From Lytechinus pictus (lineage: Eukaryota > Echinodermata > Echinoidea > Temnopleuroida > Toxopneustidae), in assembly GCF_037042905.1 (NCBI RefSeq), contig NC_087257.1, positions 15,799,501 to 15,863,500 on the forward strand: a stretch of 64,000 bases of DNA, written 5' to 3'. Shown here piece after piece: positions 60,001 through 64,000 of this stretch. A program made the translations under genes and the position numbers. Position 1 is the first letter of the stretch. Each line of letters starts with the position of its first letter. The notes below the pieces were generated by a model. The model did no database searches and had not been told where the DNA came from. It worked only from the letters and a program-made list of their open reading frames with translations.

Positions 60001-62299
60001 AAGACGGTACCTATATAGCTTTTAGAAAGGTTCGAATACTCACCAAAGTAATATTCAAAATCAAGCTTAAAGGCACATGCTTCCTGCGGAAAGGATAACA
60101 AGGCAGAATCAGCATTTATTGTTCCCGCTGTGTACCAAAATCGACCTAAAGGCAAATGTAGAATGGCATTTATTTTTATCAATATTGTCAAGTATGTATG
60201 CGATATATGACAGTTGTTATGTATGAATCTGTATTCCAACAGTCATCATCCCTTTCATTCTAATGAGAAAATATGTAGAAATATTGTCAATGTTACTATC
60301 ATTGATGAAATCAATATACAGATTCAGTATAAATGTAATGACATCATCACTATGTTTTATTCTAATGCACTGTACATGCTGTACGGAACAATTATATTTT
60401 TTGTTGTTGCATTAGTTGCTTTGAGTCTCTTATTTATGGTTTTATTACAACTACGGTATGTCCCATTAAAAAAAAAATCGTTTAAAATGTAACATGACTT
60501 GATGCATTTGATGAGGAAGGGAGATATTTTAACAACGTCTATACCTACCATTCCATAAACATGATCCCGGAGCACCATAAACAATACGAGCCTATTTTGG
60601 AGAAAAAAAAATGTCAGAATTATTCTATCGAAATAAGCGTATTTATGAAATGTTGATGATTATAAATATACAATTTGTTCCAACTCATTTTATTAAGGCA
60701 TTCTCATTTGTATGTTACCTCTCTATTTTATCATGGACTTAATCCAATGGAAGATTGACAAATACATTTTGGGGAGATGGGGAGCGGGTAAGAAATAGAA
60801 GTTGCGTTGTGTACCAAACCAGCCACGTGACACAAGGGATATGATAGAAATTTTGTAGTTCTTTTGGTGAAAATTCGAGAATAAACAAAAACGTGAAATA
60901 GTTAATGTGCACACTGCAAAAACTCCGGTATTGATTTAACACCAGCCAAGAATCTATATATGTCCACACCAGAGAAGTGTTAAACCACACCAGAGAAGTG
61001 TTAAATAACACCAGTTTGATTTTGGTCTAACACCAGATAGGTGTTTATACAACACCAATTAGTATTAAAACAGCATCGGTTTTATTCCAAACTGGTGTTC
61101 TTTCAATACTTCTCTGGTGTGGACATATATAGATTCCGGTCTGGTGTAAAATCAACACTGGCGTTTTTGCAGTCGGATTGACGAGGCCCATTTTTGCCTT
61201 TCTGTAGATGTGCTGTTTTGTTTATATATCTGAATGTATTGTAGATCTATTGTATTGCAAGTCTGCCCTTAATTAATACTTACATCTCTTGCTGCGGCGC
61301 TACCACCAAACTCACATCGGTATCTTTTCCGATATCCAACTCCGTCATCTTCTATAAAAAGAATATAAATAATACTTCAAAATTGTGTTTTGTGAATCAT
61401 TATCCTTATTGTTCTAAACAAATATCTACGAGTAAGCAAAGCGTGCGAGCAACATTTCAAATACATTGTACTCGTAAAAACTGGATTTGATTTTTTAAAA
61501 AGTATCAATATTATTGTTGTTTTTTTCATAATCAATATCGTTCGAAACTTTCTATTTACGAGTGGGCAAAGCGAGCAAGATTATAAATGCATTGTTCTAG
61601 ATGTGATTTAAAAGGATAATCAACGAGCAATACTTACTTCCTGCGCATGGATTGTATTTCACGGCTGTGTCCAGCAGCCCTGAATTCAGTGACGTCAGAC
61701 CCCCATTGATGACGAAACAACCACCTTCTAAGTATCGGTCAATCTTTTCGTTTTGGTACTCTTGAAACTGATACAGCGGTCTGCAAACCTGGATTGTCAA
61801 GGTATGAATAAAATTTGATTGATACTAAAGATTTACGTTAAAGATATACTTTGCGTCAGAAGTAGATACTTCTTGTTGCAATTATGATTAAATAAAACTC
61901 ATTGGAAATGAATGATGAATAAAACTAATCAGAAATGAATGATTTTGTTTTAATCACCCTCACGTCTGATCCTATAGTATAGAGTTTGATAACATGCTAC
62001 CATTCAGCCATATAATGTGGATATTATTGGATGGCTAAGAATGGGAAAATATAAATATTCTTCGAGTTGGTGAATATTGACCCAAATGAGTTTAATACAC
62101 GTAGTATCCTTAACAAAAACTACCCAAAATTAATATTACCATTATCTGGAAATGTACACTATAATCCAAGATAATATACCAATAATGTTACATACCACAA
62201 CTGACCCGTCCGAGCCTCCACTTTGTACAATACTCCCTAACCACTGACCAGTAGCATTCGTTGACTGGAAGGTGGAATCCTCAGAAAGATATTCATTTC
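33293..62299 (-). CDS. Integrin alpha chain (28 exons visible, 5' end missing)
   Basis: A cell-surface adhesion receptor subunit that pairs with an integrin beta chain. The visible exons join to about 975 residues. Parts in order: beta-propeller from mid first blade (GQWLGSIVQ, CRPLYQF), FG-GAP repeats with calcium loops DLNNDGYDD, DINGDGFND and DIDQNDYPD; no I domain is inserted. Then come the thigh and calf domains (SSKQLINRRTAF, DKQTPITLQL, NSGEDAF, CNIGNPL, NNGPSFIGP) and a transmembrane helix (IYIVASICGLLLLIVIAILY). The membrane-proximal KFFKR stands in place of GFFKR, and the tail has about 55 further residues. Each exon is listed separately. Splice sites are GT-AG and the phases agree, except at exons 15/16. 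Family proteins are about 1,000-1,050 residues, so 60-100 N-terminal residues are missing. AATAAA overlaps the stop codon. Confidence 0.93.
33590..33990. repeat. Purine-rich (AG/AAG) tract
   Basis: Two AG-rich, nearly pure purine stretches (33,595-33,690 and about 33,870-33,960) in the long last intron. Simple sequence with no function visible. Confidence 0.7.
34280..34882. mobile_element. TTAA foldback element, 603 bp
   Basis: Begins TTAAAGGGGAATCCAGCC and ends GGTTGGATTCCCCTTTAA. Arms of about 250 bp mirror each other, for example the CAATTTGTCTGAATTTTC region against its counterpart. TTAA ends suggest a piggyBac-type target. No transposase. Confidence 0.75.
35560..35770 (+). mobile_element. 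tRNA-derived SINE
   Basis: Contains a Pol III B box (GGTTCGAATCCCAGCC) after a degenerate tRNA-like start. A non-tRNA body follows, with GTGCTGCACTCGACCTAGGTG and an AGCCGGGGTAATGATATG tail. The cloverleaf is not intact, so it is not a tRNA gene. AGT/ATT simple repeats follow at 35,828-35,858. Confidence 0.65.
37185..37265 (+). mobile_element. SINE fragment
   Basis: The B-box-like GGTTCGGATCCCCGCCATGG followed by TTTCATGCAGCAAGG resembles the SINE at 35,560, strongly truncated. Confidence 0.5.
37426..37557 (-). CDS. Integrin alpha exon 27 (transmembrane)
   Basis: IRTEIRVQYEKQRVI, then PIWIYIVASICGLLLLIVIA and ILYK. The helix and the WxxIVAS start are typical of integrin alpha chains. Acceptor CTCTAG, donor GTAATA, phase 0 on both sides. 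Confidence 0.96.
37921..38007 (-). CDS. Integrin alpha exon 26 (calf-2)
   Basis: VVSTASVTVNGTVYSGIP...PTVSPLE, the last strands before the membrane, with one NGT glycosylation site. Acceptor ATAGAG, donor GTAAGA. Confidence 0.9.
38085..38360. repeat. Trinucleotide microsatellite (AAT/GAT/ACA)
   Basis: Imperfect AAT, GAT and CAA units in the intron just 5' of exon 26. Frames through it on both strands are low-complexity artefacts. Confidence 0.9.
38858..39040 (-). CDS. Integrin alpha exon 25 (calf-2)
   Basis: NNITEFEDDVSN..., CLVIQCPLSSLGVGTDAAI, MLLRDTVFA. The C....C pair matches the conserved C.KI.C disulphide of calf-2. Acceptor AACAG, donor GTAAGT. Confidence 0.94.
39336..39611. mobile_element. 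Short repeat with CACTGTT ends, copy 1
   Basis: CACTGTTTATCCTTAAAATA at the left and TTTTTTAACAGTG at the right; about 85 percent similar by eye to 52,952-53,233. It contains several diverged CTGTAAGATTACAG-like palindromic bits. Non-coding. Confidence 0.75.
39942..40106 (-). CDS. Integrin alpha exon 24 (calf-2)
   Basis: LQNNGPSFIGPSTIEILWP followed by DVSTETDMPC. NNGPS...WP is a hallmark of calf-2. Acceptor TTTCAG, donor GTGAGA. Confidence 0.95.
40380..41200. repeat. Degenerate minisatellite
   Basis: About 20 diverged units of roughly 35-45 bp with the shared pattern AAGAATTC.ATGGGACGTA followed by AGGGCGCCA. Clear units lie near 40,585 (ATTCGATGGGACGTTAG), 41,008 (ATTCGATGGGACGTAAGG) and 41,035 (ATTCAATGAGAAGTATGAG). 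It fills most of the intron between exons 23 and 24. Confidence 0.7.
41406..41476 (-). CDS. Integrin alpha exon 23 (calf-2)
   Basis: TLVIIEDSNETDSIGPPMSH and VIR, matching the xGPxxxHxY region before the NNGPS motif. Acceptor TCCAG, donor GTAAGT. Confidence 0.9.
42050..42135 (-). CDS. Integrin alpha exon 22 (calf-1/calf-2)
   Basis: STDAEKAGRDEDNFASVSIP and VFASSSLVL. The strong acceptor TTTCTTTATTAG and donor GTGGGT fix a frame different from the longest open frame here, and the phases at both sides support it. Confidence 0.85.
42251..42847. mobile_element. TTAA foldback element, 597 bp
   Basis: TTAAAGGGATGGTCCGGGCT at one end and CCCGGACCATCCCTTTAA at the other. Arms of about 240 bp mirror each other, including ATGAATATTCATTA and GATGTGACATCATCAGCCCA blocks. 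Same class as 34,280-34,882, different family. Confidence 0.8.
43072..43180 (+). mobile_element. tRNA-derived SINE head
   Basis: TGGCTCAGTTAGAAGAGCG (A box) and GGTTTCAAACCCC (B box, with AAA in place of the usual CGA) are placed as in a tRNA, after a C run. The acceptor ends do not pair, so it is read as a SINE, not a tRNA gene. Confidence 0.65.
43433..43512 (-). CDS. Integrin alpha exon 21 (calf-1)
   Basis: ITVKLQYQTATYSSFSGPAV and LNLTAR. Acceptor AACAG, donor GTATAT, phase 0 in and 2 out. Confidence 0.88.
44139..44222 (-). CDS. Integrin alpha exon 20 (calf-1)
   Basis: GTIVSCSSSS..RTCNIGNPLGAGDE. C.IGNPL.AG is a conserved integrin alpha signature. Acceptor CATAG, donor GTAGGA. Confidence 0.94.
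44730..44877 (-). CDS. Integrin alpha exon 19 (calf-1)
   Basis: TTQLMIGKAETF..., then NSGEDAFLSVLEIIEPPGL. The N.GEDA motif is typical of calf-1. Acceptor CTCAG, donor GTAAGC. Confidence 0.94.
45300..45545. repeat. Purine-rich GAA/GGA tract
   Basis: AG-rich sequence between exons 18 and 19; frames on either strand reflect composition only. Confidence 0.75.
45664..45728 (-). CDS. Integrin alpha exon 18 (thigh/calf joint)
   Basis: LVFARDCEGETCYPDLGLYTN with the DC...C.PDL disulphide loop at the knee. Acceptor TGTAG, donor GTAAGT. Confidence 0.93.
46302..46430 (-). CDS. Integrin alpha exon 17 (thigh)
   Basis: PAIGDKQTPITLQLTHGLGE...RVTTVSINS. The DKxTPI motif is conserved in integrin alpha chains. 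Acceptor GACAG, donor GTAAGG. Confidence 0.93.
46868..47048. repeat. AGT trinucleotide microsatellite
   Basis: About 180 bp of AGT units with a few GGT and AGC changes, in the intron between exons 16 and 17. Confidence 0.95.
47241..47283 (-). CDS. Integrin alpha exon 16 (thigh), 5' boundary uncertain
   Basis: Encodes DMSSSVSLEAVLVD in the frame required by exon 17. The strong acceptor TACTCTTTTTCTAG ends at 47,284, but joining there shifts the frame relative to exon 15. Extending to 47,312, where an AG (47,313-47,314) stands at the edge of a TTAA foldback element, adds ten codons (NDLACYSFSS) and restores the frame. Donor GTGAGT. Confidence 0.7.
47314..47914. mobile_element. TTAA foldback element filling an integrin intron
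   Basis: TTAAAGGACAAGTCCACCTC at the left, GAGGTGGACTTGACCTTTCA at the right. Arms of about 230 bp mirror each other, for example CATCAAAATCGGATGTAAAA against its complement. Together with 49 other bases it makes up the whole interval between exon 15 and the AG at 47,313. Confidence 0.8.
47964..48115 (-). CDS. Integrin alpha exon 15 (thigh)
   Basis: FIYDILLDSSKQLINRR.AF to THDAYIR. The LLDSSKQLINRR motif is diagnostic for integrin alpha. Acceptor AACAG. The donor is CGG|GTAAGC, which gives phase 0 and does not match the phase needed by the best acceptor of exon 16; a GGG run lies at the joint (47,963-47,965). Confidence 0.9.
48670..48725 (-). CDS. Integrin alpha exon 14 (thigh)
   Basis: FHVVICIQYSGQGLPDNL, a strand with the conserved Cys and QYSG. 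Acceptor ACAAAG, donor GTGAGT. Confidence 0.9.
48957..49110. repeat. Small hairpin with poly-A core
   Basis: GGCGGCGGAAGCC near 48,972 mirrors GCTTCCGCCGCC near 49,089. Between them are a repeated AAGGTTATCAACCACCAAAT-like motif, a run of about 24 A and a G run. A short palindromic repeat, non-coding. Confidence 0.6.
49349..49453 (-). CDS. Integrin alpha exon 13 (propeller end, thigh start)
   Basis: RSRAVVSTSAEIYVEENPIN...NGISVAG. RSRxV marks the end of the propeller. Acceptor ATTAG, donor GTACGT. Confidence 0.92.
49786..49831 (-). CDS. Integrin alpha exon 12 (46 nt)
   Basis: FAVGAHESQTALIY, the last propeller strand (PDFAVGA..). Acceptor TCTAG, donor GTAAGC. Found by homology and phase; too short to stand out alone. 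Confidence 0.92.
50371..50538. mobile_element. Hairpin element touching the exon 11 donor
   Basis: Arms of about 67 bp (GTTCGTAAGTTAAGAGCGAC and mirror) around a loop of about 35 bases. The ends GGGGCCGTTTCATAAA and TTTATGAAACACCCA are inverted copies. The right end lies 2-3 bases from the GT of exon 11 on the minus strand. Confidence 0.8.
50542..50632 (-). CDS. Integrin alpha exon 11 (FG-GAP, third calcium loop)
   Basis: ILNPSEQGTDLKYFGFVISAGYDIDQNDYP. Loop DIDQNDYPD is completed by exon 12. The donor GTGGGT lies at the very edge of a foldback element (50,371-50,538). Confidence 0.94.
50724..51545. mobile_element. TA-flanked palindromic element, copy 1 (822 bp)
   Basis: Ends CAGTGCGTGACAGAAAAA and GTGGGACGCACTG, with TA on both sides. 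The two halves mirror each other over about 400 bp, for example CAGACAAATGACCTA against its complement. Same family as 58,835-59,657. No transposase. Confidence 0.85.
51954..52057 (-). CDS. Integrin alpha exon 10 (FG-GAP)
   Basis: LAVGAPFCEGGDVGKVFIYHG...NLSPQQ. Acceptor TTTCAG, donor GTAAAC, phase 0 out. Confidence 0.94.
52615..52723 (-). CDS. Integrin alpha exon 9 (FG-GAP, second calcium loop)
   Basis: GSFSVDNVDTIIGTGAG..FGYSLAALGDINGDGFN. Loop DINGDGFND crosses into exon 10. Acceptor TTTTTCAG, donor GTAAG. Confidence 0.94.
52952..53233. mobile_element. Short repeat with CACTGTT ends, copy 2
   Basis: The second copy of the 39,336-39,611 repeat, with CACTGTTAGAAAATTTATCC at the left and TTTTTTAACAATG at the right. 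Confidence 0.75.
53240..54420. other. Intron sequence, possible old solo LTR, otherwise empty
   Basis: About 1.2 kb without coding signal. A TATA-like CTATAAAAG near 53,459 and an AATAAA near 54,236 would fit a decayed LTR, but no terminal TG...CA pair with a target duplication could be placed. Confidence 0.3.
54421..54659. mobile_element. GGTGTTAA hairpin element, copy 1
   Basis: CACAGCAAAAACTGTGGTGT at the left, ACACCACAGTTTTTACAGTG at the right. The interior alternates GGTGTTA and TAACACC. Nearly identical copies lie at 55,991-56,229 and 58,410-58,648. Confidence 0.88.
54701..54806 (-). CDS. Integrin alpha exon 8 (FG-GAP)
   Basis: YDDLVVSAPMFTDEE...VGKIFIYYNDQQ. Completes the DLNNDGYDD loop. 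Acceptor TGCAG, donor GTAACA. Confidence 0.94.
55376..55482 (-). CDS. Integrin alpha exon 7 (FG-GAP, first calcium loop)
   Basis: VFLYDDSLM...ATYFGHALAASDLNNDG. The calcium-binding loop DLNNDGYDD is split across the exon 7/8 junction. Donor GTAGGT, phase 2 out. Confidence 0.94.
55991..56229. mobile_element. GGTGTTAA hairpin element, copy 2
   Basis: Over 95 percent identical by eye to copy 1, in the intron between exons 6 and 7. Confidence 0.88.
56330..57190. repeat. Array of GCGCGAAGCGC palindromes with G/C-run borders
   Basis: CAGCTCGCGCTTCGCGCTCG occurs near 56,550, 56,761 and 56,981, about 210-220 bp apart. The block is bordered by GAGGCGTCGATCC plus a G run at the left and a C run plus GGATCGACGCCCCTGG at the right, an inverted pair. 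It also holds a (TA)n(GT)n(G)n tract at 57,048-57,108. It matches 27,087-28,430 in the opposite orientation. Confidence 0.7.
57381..57552. mobile_element. Hairpin element (GGGTCCCGTGGCATAA ends)
   Basis: GGGTCCCGTGGCATAAACG and GTAACTTTTATGCAACGGGG are inverted ends. TATGGTAAC and ACCATGGTAAC blocks are mirrored inside. Confidence 0.7.
57724..57818 (-). CDS. Integrin alpha exon 6 (propeller)
   Basis: Encodes HALAFGNFRDGPSSAFEVAVGAPR...GFAR. This FG-GAP blade has the FRDG loop but lacks a canonical DxNxDG calcium site. Acceptor CACAG, donor GTGAGT. Confidence 0.92.
57862..58136. repeat. Foldback repeat with ATAACCCC ends
   Basis: TATATAACCCCTGGGGCGGAA at the left mirrors TTTCCGCCCATGTATAACCC at the right. 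Between them are G/C-run segments, non-coding. Confidence 0.5.
58410..58648. mobile_element. GGTGTTAA hairpin element, copy 3
   Basis: The third copy of the family at 54,421, with a few substitutions, in the intron between exons 5 and 6. Confidence 0.88.
58685..58768 (-). mobile_element. tRNA-like SINE head, minus
   Basis: On the minus strand: GTGCCATGGACCAGAAGG, then a T arm CCGGGGTTCGAATCCCGGCC with perfect B box, then GCGGCAC pairing loosely with the start. The D arm and anticodon arm do not fold well, so a SINE or tRNA pseudogene is more likely than a working tRNA. Confidence 0.5.
58835..59657. mobile_element. TA-flanked palindromic element, copy 2 (823 bp)
   Basis: CAGTGCGTCCCACAAAAAAC and TTTTCTGGGACGCACTG ends with TA on both sides. 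About 85-90 percent like 50,724-51,545 by eye, and palindromic over its length. Confidence 0.87.
60044..60145 (-). CDS. Integrin alpha exon 5 (propeller)
   Basis: From GRFWYTAGTINADS to DFEYYFG, leading into the YFGHALAFG blade strand. Acceptor TTTAG, donor GTGAGT. An internal CAG at 60,084 could be mistaken for an acceptor, but the phases require the full exon. Confidence 0.9.
60549..60591 (-). CDS. Integrin alpha exon 4 (propeller, 43 nt)
   Basis: A very short exon encoding ARIVYGAPGSCLWN, a typical FG-GAP strand (VYGAPG). Acceptor AATAG, donor GTAGGT, phase 0 in and 1 out. Confidence 0.9.
60912..61173. mobile_element. GGTGTTAA-type hairpin element, diverged family
   Basis: CACTGCAAAAACTCCGGTAT and CACTGGCGTTTTTGCAGT ends. 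The interior has TAACACCAG and CTGGTGT in mirrored order and an inverted TCTATATATGTCCACACCAG. Related in style to copies 1-3 but with different sequence. Confidence 0.75.
61284..61351 (-). CDS. Integrin alpha exon 3 (propeller)
   Basis: Encodes DDGVGYRKRYRCEFGGSAAARD. Acceptor TATAG, donor GTAAGT. Confidence 0.88.
61638..61788 (-). CDS. Integrin alpha exon 2 (propeller)
   Basis: Begins VCRPLYQFQ and ends KYNPCAG, the disulphide-bonded hairpin of propeller blade 2. Acceptor CCAG, donor GTAAGT, phase 0 in and 1 out. Confidence 0.9.
62196..62299 (-). CDS. Integrin alpha exon 1 of the visible set (propeller blade 1-2)
   Basis: Encodes NEYLSEDSTFQ...GQWLGSIVQSGG...GSVV. The GQWLG and SVV-VC pattern is the conserved link between propeller blades 1 and 2. 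AG acceptor at 62,300-62,301; donor GTATG; two bases of the first codon come from this exon. The exon before it, with the signal peptide and mature N-terminus, was not found up to position 64,000. Confidence 0.88.
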
Positions 62300-64000
62300 C
62301 TGAGAAGGCAATAAAGAAATAGATGTTTGAACCTGTTTACAATGACATGAATATGGGCTATTAAAACAATTTCAGGAAACATCCGCCCGTATGTTGATGA
62401 TATTGATCGGCTCGTGTAAACAGTGTATACACTTTTCATAATGTACATGCTTATGGCCATCGCTAGTCGGGGGGGGGGGGGGGGCGAGGGGAGGGGTTCT
62501 ATTATGTTTGTCAGAGTGTGTCACGGATGCGTAGCACCCCCCCCTTCCATCTAAATGGGAATTTATATCGCAAGGTATATGGGGAATGCTCCTCGCATAT
62601 GACGTCACAAATTAAAAAGAAATATACTCTCTTATTCTTAGATGGATTTTTATCAAATGCCGACCAATAGATTTTCCGGTTTTTATTTAACCTAACTTAT
62701 TTCGAATGAACTTCCCCTTTCATAGATTAAGATGGAACGTGTCTAATGCAATATGACACCGATTTCAAACTCTCAAACTTGCAGACGAGATGGTATTTTT
62801 AAGCAGACAGCAAGCCTCTAGCCGTTTAGTACACTAAGCAATCCTTTGCAATAAGTTGAAAATGACACTGATTGACTCTCAAACATTTCTTTCGGTTGTC
62901 ATCAAACCTTTGTGTTCCGACTGCAGCTATCATGGCTATAGAAAAAAGTCTTAGAAGTTTTATCTTTATAATCAACCATTACTCCACTTCAATAGAGACG
63001 ATTACTTCATTCAGAAGAACAGTCATTATTTTGAAGTACGTGTACTGTTTAGAAATAACATATTGAATATGGATTGAGCACAATTAGAATGCTCCGACAT
63101 TTCCCATTTTCTATTTTCATATACAGACTTATAACAATGGCTACACAAGCCTATCAATATTTTCATTTTTGTATTGTTTATTTACATGATTAAAGGACAA
63201 GGAATTAAGCATTTTATATATTTTTGAAACACATCAAGAAACTACATGGTTCATAATGACAATGACTGTATAAACCTTAAACATATTATTGATCCACAAT
63301 GTGTTTGTTCATTTCAAGTCATGACATAATTGGCTTATAAAAATATATCGACAATGGAACTGATACTGCAAATTATAAAAAATGAAACTGATGGCGATGC
63401 TGATGATGATGATGATAATGATCATAATAATAATGATACAACTACTACTATACTACTAATAATGATTATAATAATGACAATACTACTACTATACTAACAA
63501 CAACAACAATAATAATAATGATAATAATAATAATAGTAATGATAATAATGATAATGATAATAATGATAATAATAATAACAATGATAATAATAATAACTAT
63601 AGAGATAATGATAAAAAAAACAATGATAATAAACTACAAATTTCCGTTTGGAAAAAAGGCTATTCTTAAGTTTAATCAGCACGTTTATAGCGTTTCCTAC
63701 GTATACCTATGCCTATAGGCCTCAATAAGTGCATCAGCTCTTCAACAATGAAGGAAAATATTCTTTGCTTCGTTGTTGGTTTTGTTTGATATGGCACATT
63801 TTCAATTAATGGGACTTTCACTTCTAATTATAACCCATTAACCATTCGGCATACTTCCTCATCGGTAATTAGCTCAGCTCCATTTCACTTTCAATGTGCT
63901 CAAGTATTTTCATCCAGAAAGCGCGAAAGCATTTTCAGATAAATTATATCTAAGTGACTCTTAACGATCGAAGCCAACTCCATAGACCGATACCTTTATA
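62300..64000. other. Upstream part of the integrin gene or intron, no exon recognised
   Basis: 1.7 kb without a recognisable signal-peptide exon on the minus strand. It holds a G run at 62,469-62,482 and an AAT/GAT/ACT microsatellite at about 63,395-63,625. Confidence 0.5.

Noticed and set aside
62372-62608. Possible 5' exon of the integrin
   Set aside because: The frame is proline/G-run driven, has no signal peptide and no FG-GAP motif.

Overview
The window looks like nuclear DNA of a marine deuterostome, most likely an echinoderm such as a sea urchin. This is an inference from AT-rich DNA, a many-exon integrin alpha gene with long introns full of foldback elements, an intronless rhodopsin-type GPCR, and an abundant BEL/Pao LTR retrotransposon. 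No bacterial-type operon, ribosome binding site or CRISPR array is present.

Positions 1-21,477 are a mosaic of one BEL/Pao family. The building blocks are an LTR of about 1,164 bp (TG...CA), a gag-protease ORF with two zinc knuckles and a DUF1758-type aspartic protease, an integrase/DUF5641 ORF, a 1.4-kb 3' untranslated region (UTR), and a purine tract before the 3' LTR. They occur in both orientations and form nested inverted repeats: arms of 796 bp with a 22-nt loop at 14,092-15,705, about 2.46 kb around centre 3,814, about 2.27 kb pairing 2,029-4,297 with 9,862-12,130, 478 bp at 11,518-12,600, and 61 bp at 94-223. No copy has a complete reverse transcriptase. In the longest copy (14,910-21,477) the reverse transcriptase and RNase H are gone, and an intact 72-nt tRNA-Asp(GUC) gene, followed by CCA and enclosed in an 18-bp perfect inverted repeat, sits in the gap. 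The right-hand LTR ends inside the 3' end of a GPCR gene and supplies that gene's last five codons and stop.

Positions 21,459-22,604 (minus) encode the GPCR. Positions 22.9-25.2 kb are a diverged 1.1-1.2 kb tandem duplication with no recognised product. Positions 25.2-33.2 kb hold DNA transposons, including a decayed DDE-type transposase nested in a foldback element, and simple repeats.

Positions 33,293-62,299 (minus) carry 28 exons of an integrin alpha chain without an I domain. It runs from inside the beta-propeller, through three calcium-binding FG-GAP loops and the leg domains, to the transmembrane helix and cytoplasmic tail, about 975 residues in all. The 5' exons (signal peptide and start of the first blade) lie beyond the right edge or were not recognised. 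Exon phases agree at every junction except one, where an intron is almost filled by a TTAA-type foldback element. The membrane-proximal GFFKR motif reads KFFKR. Introns hold TA-flanked and TTAA-flanked foldback elements, a repeated GGTGTTAA-rich hairpin family, tRNA-derived SINEs, a degenerate minisatellite and microsatellites.
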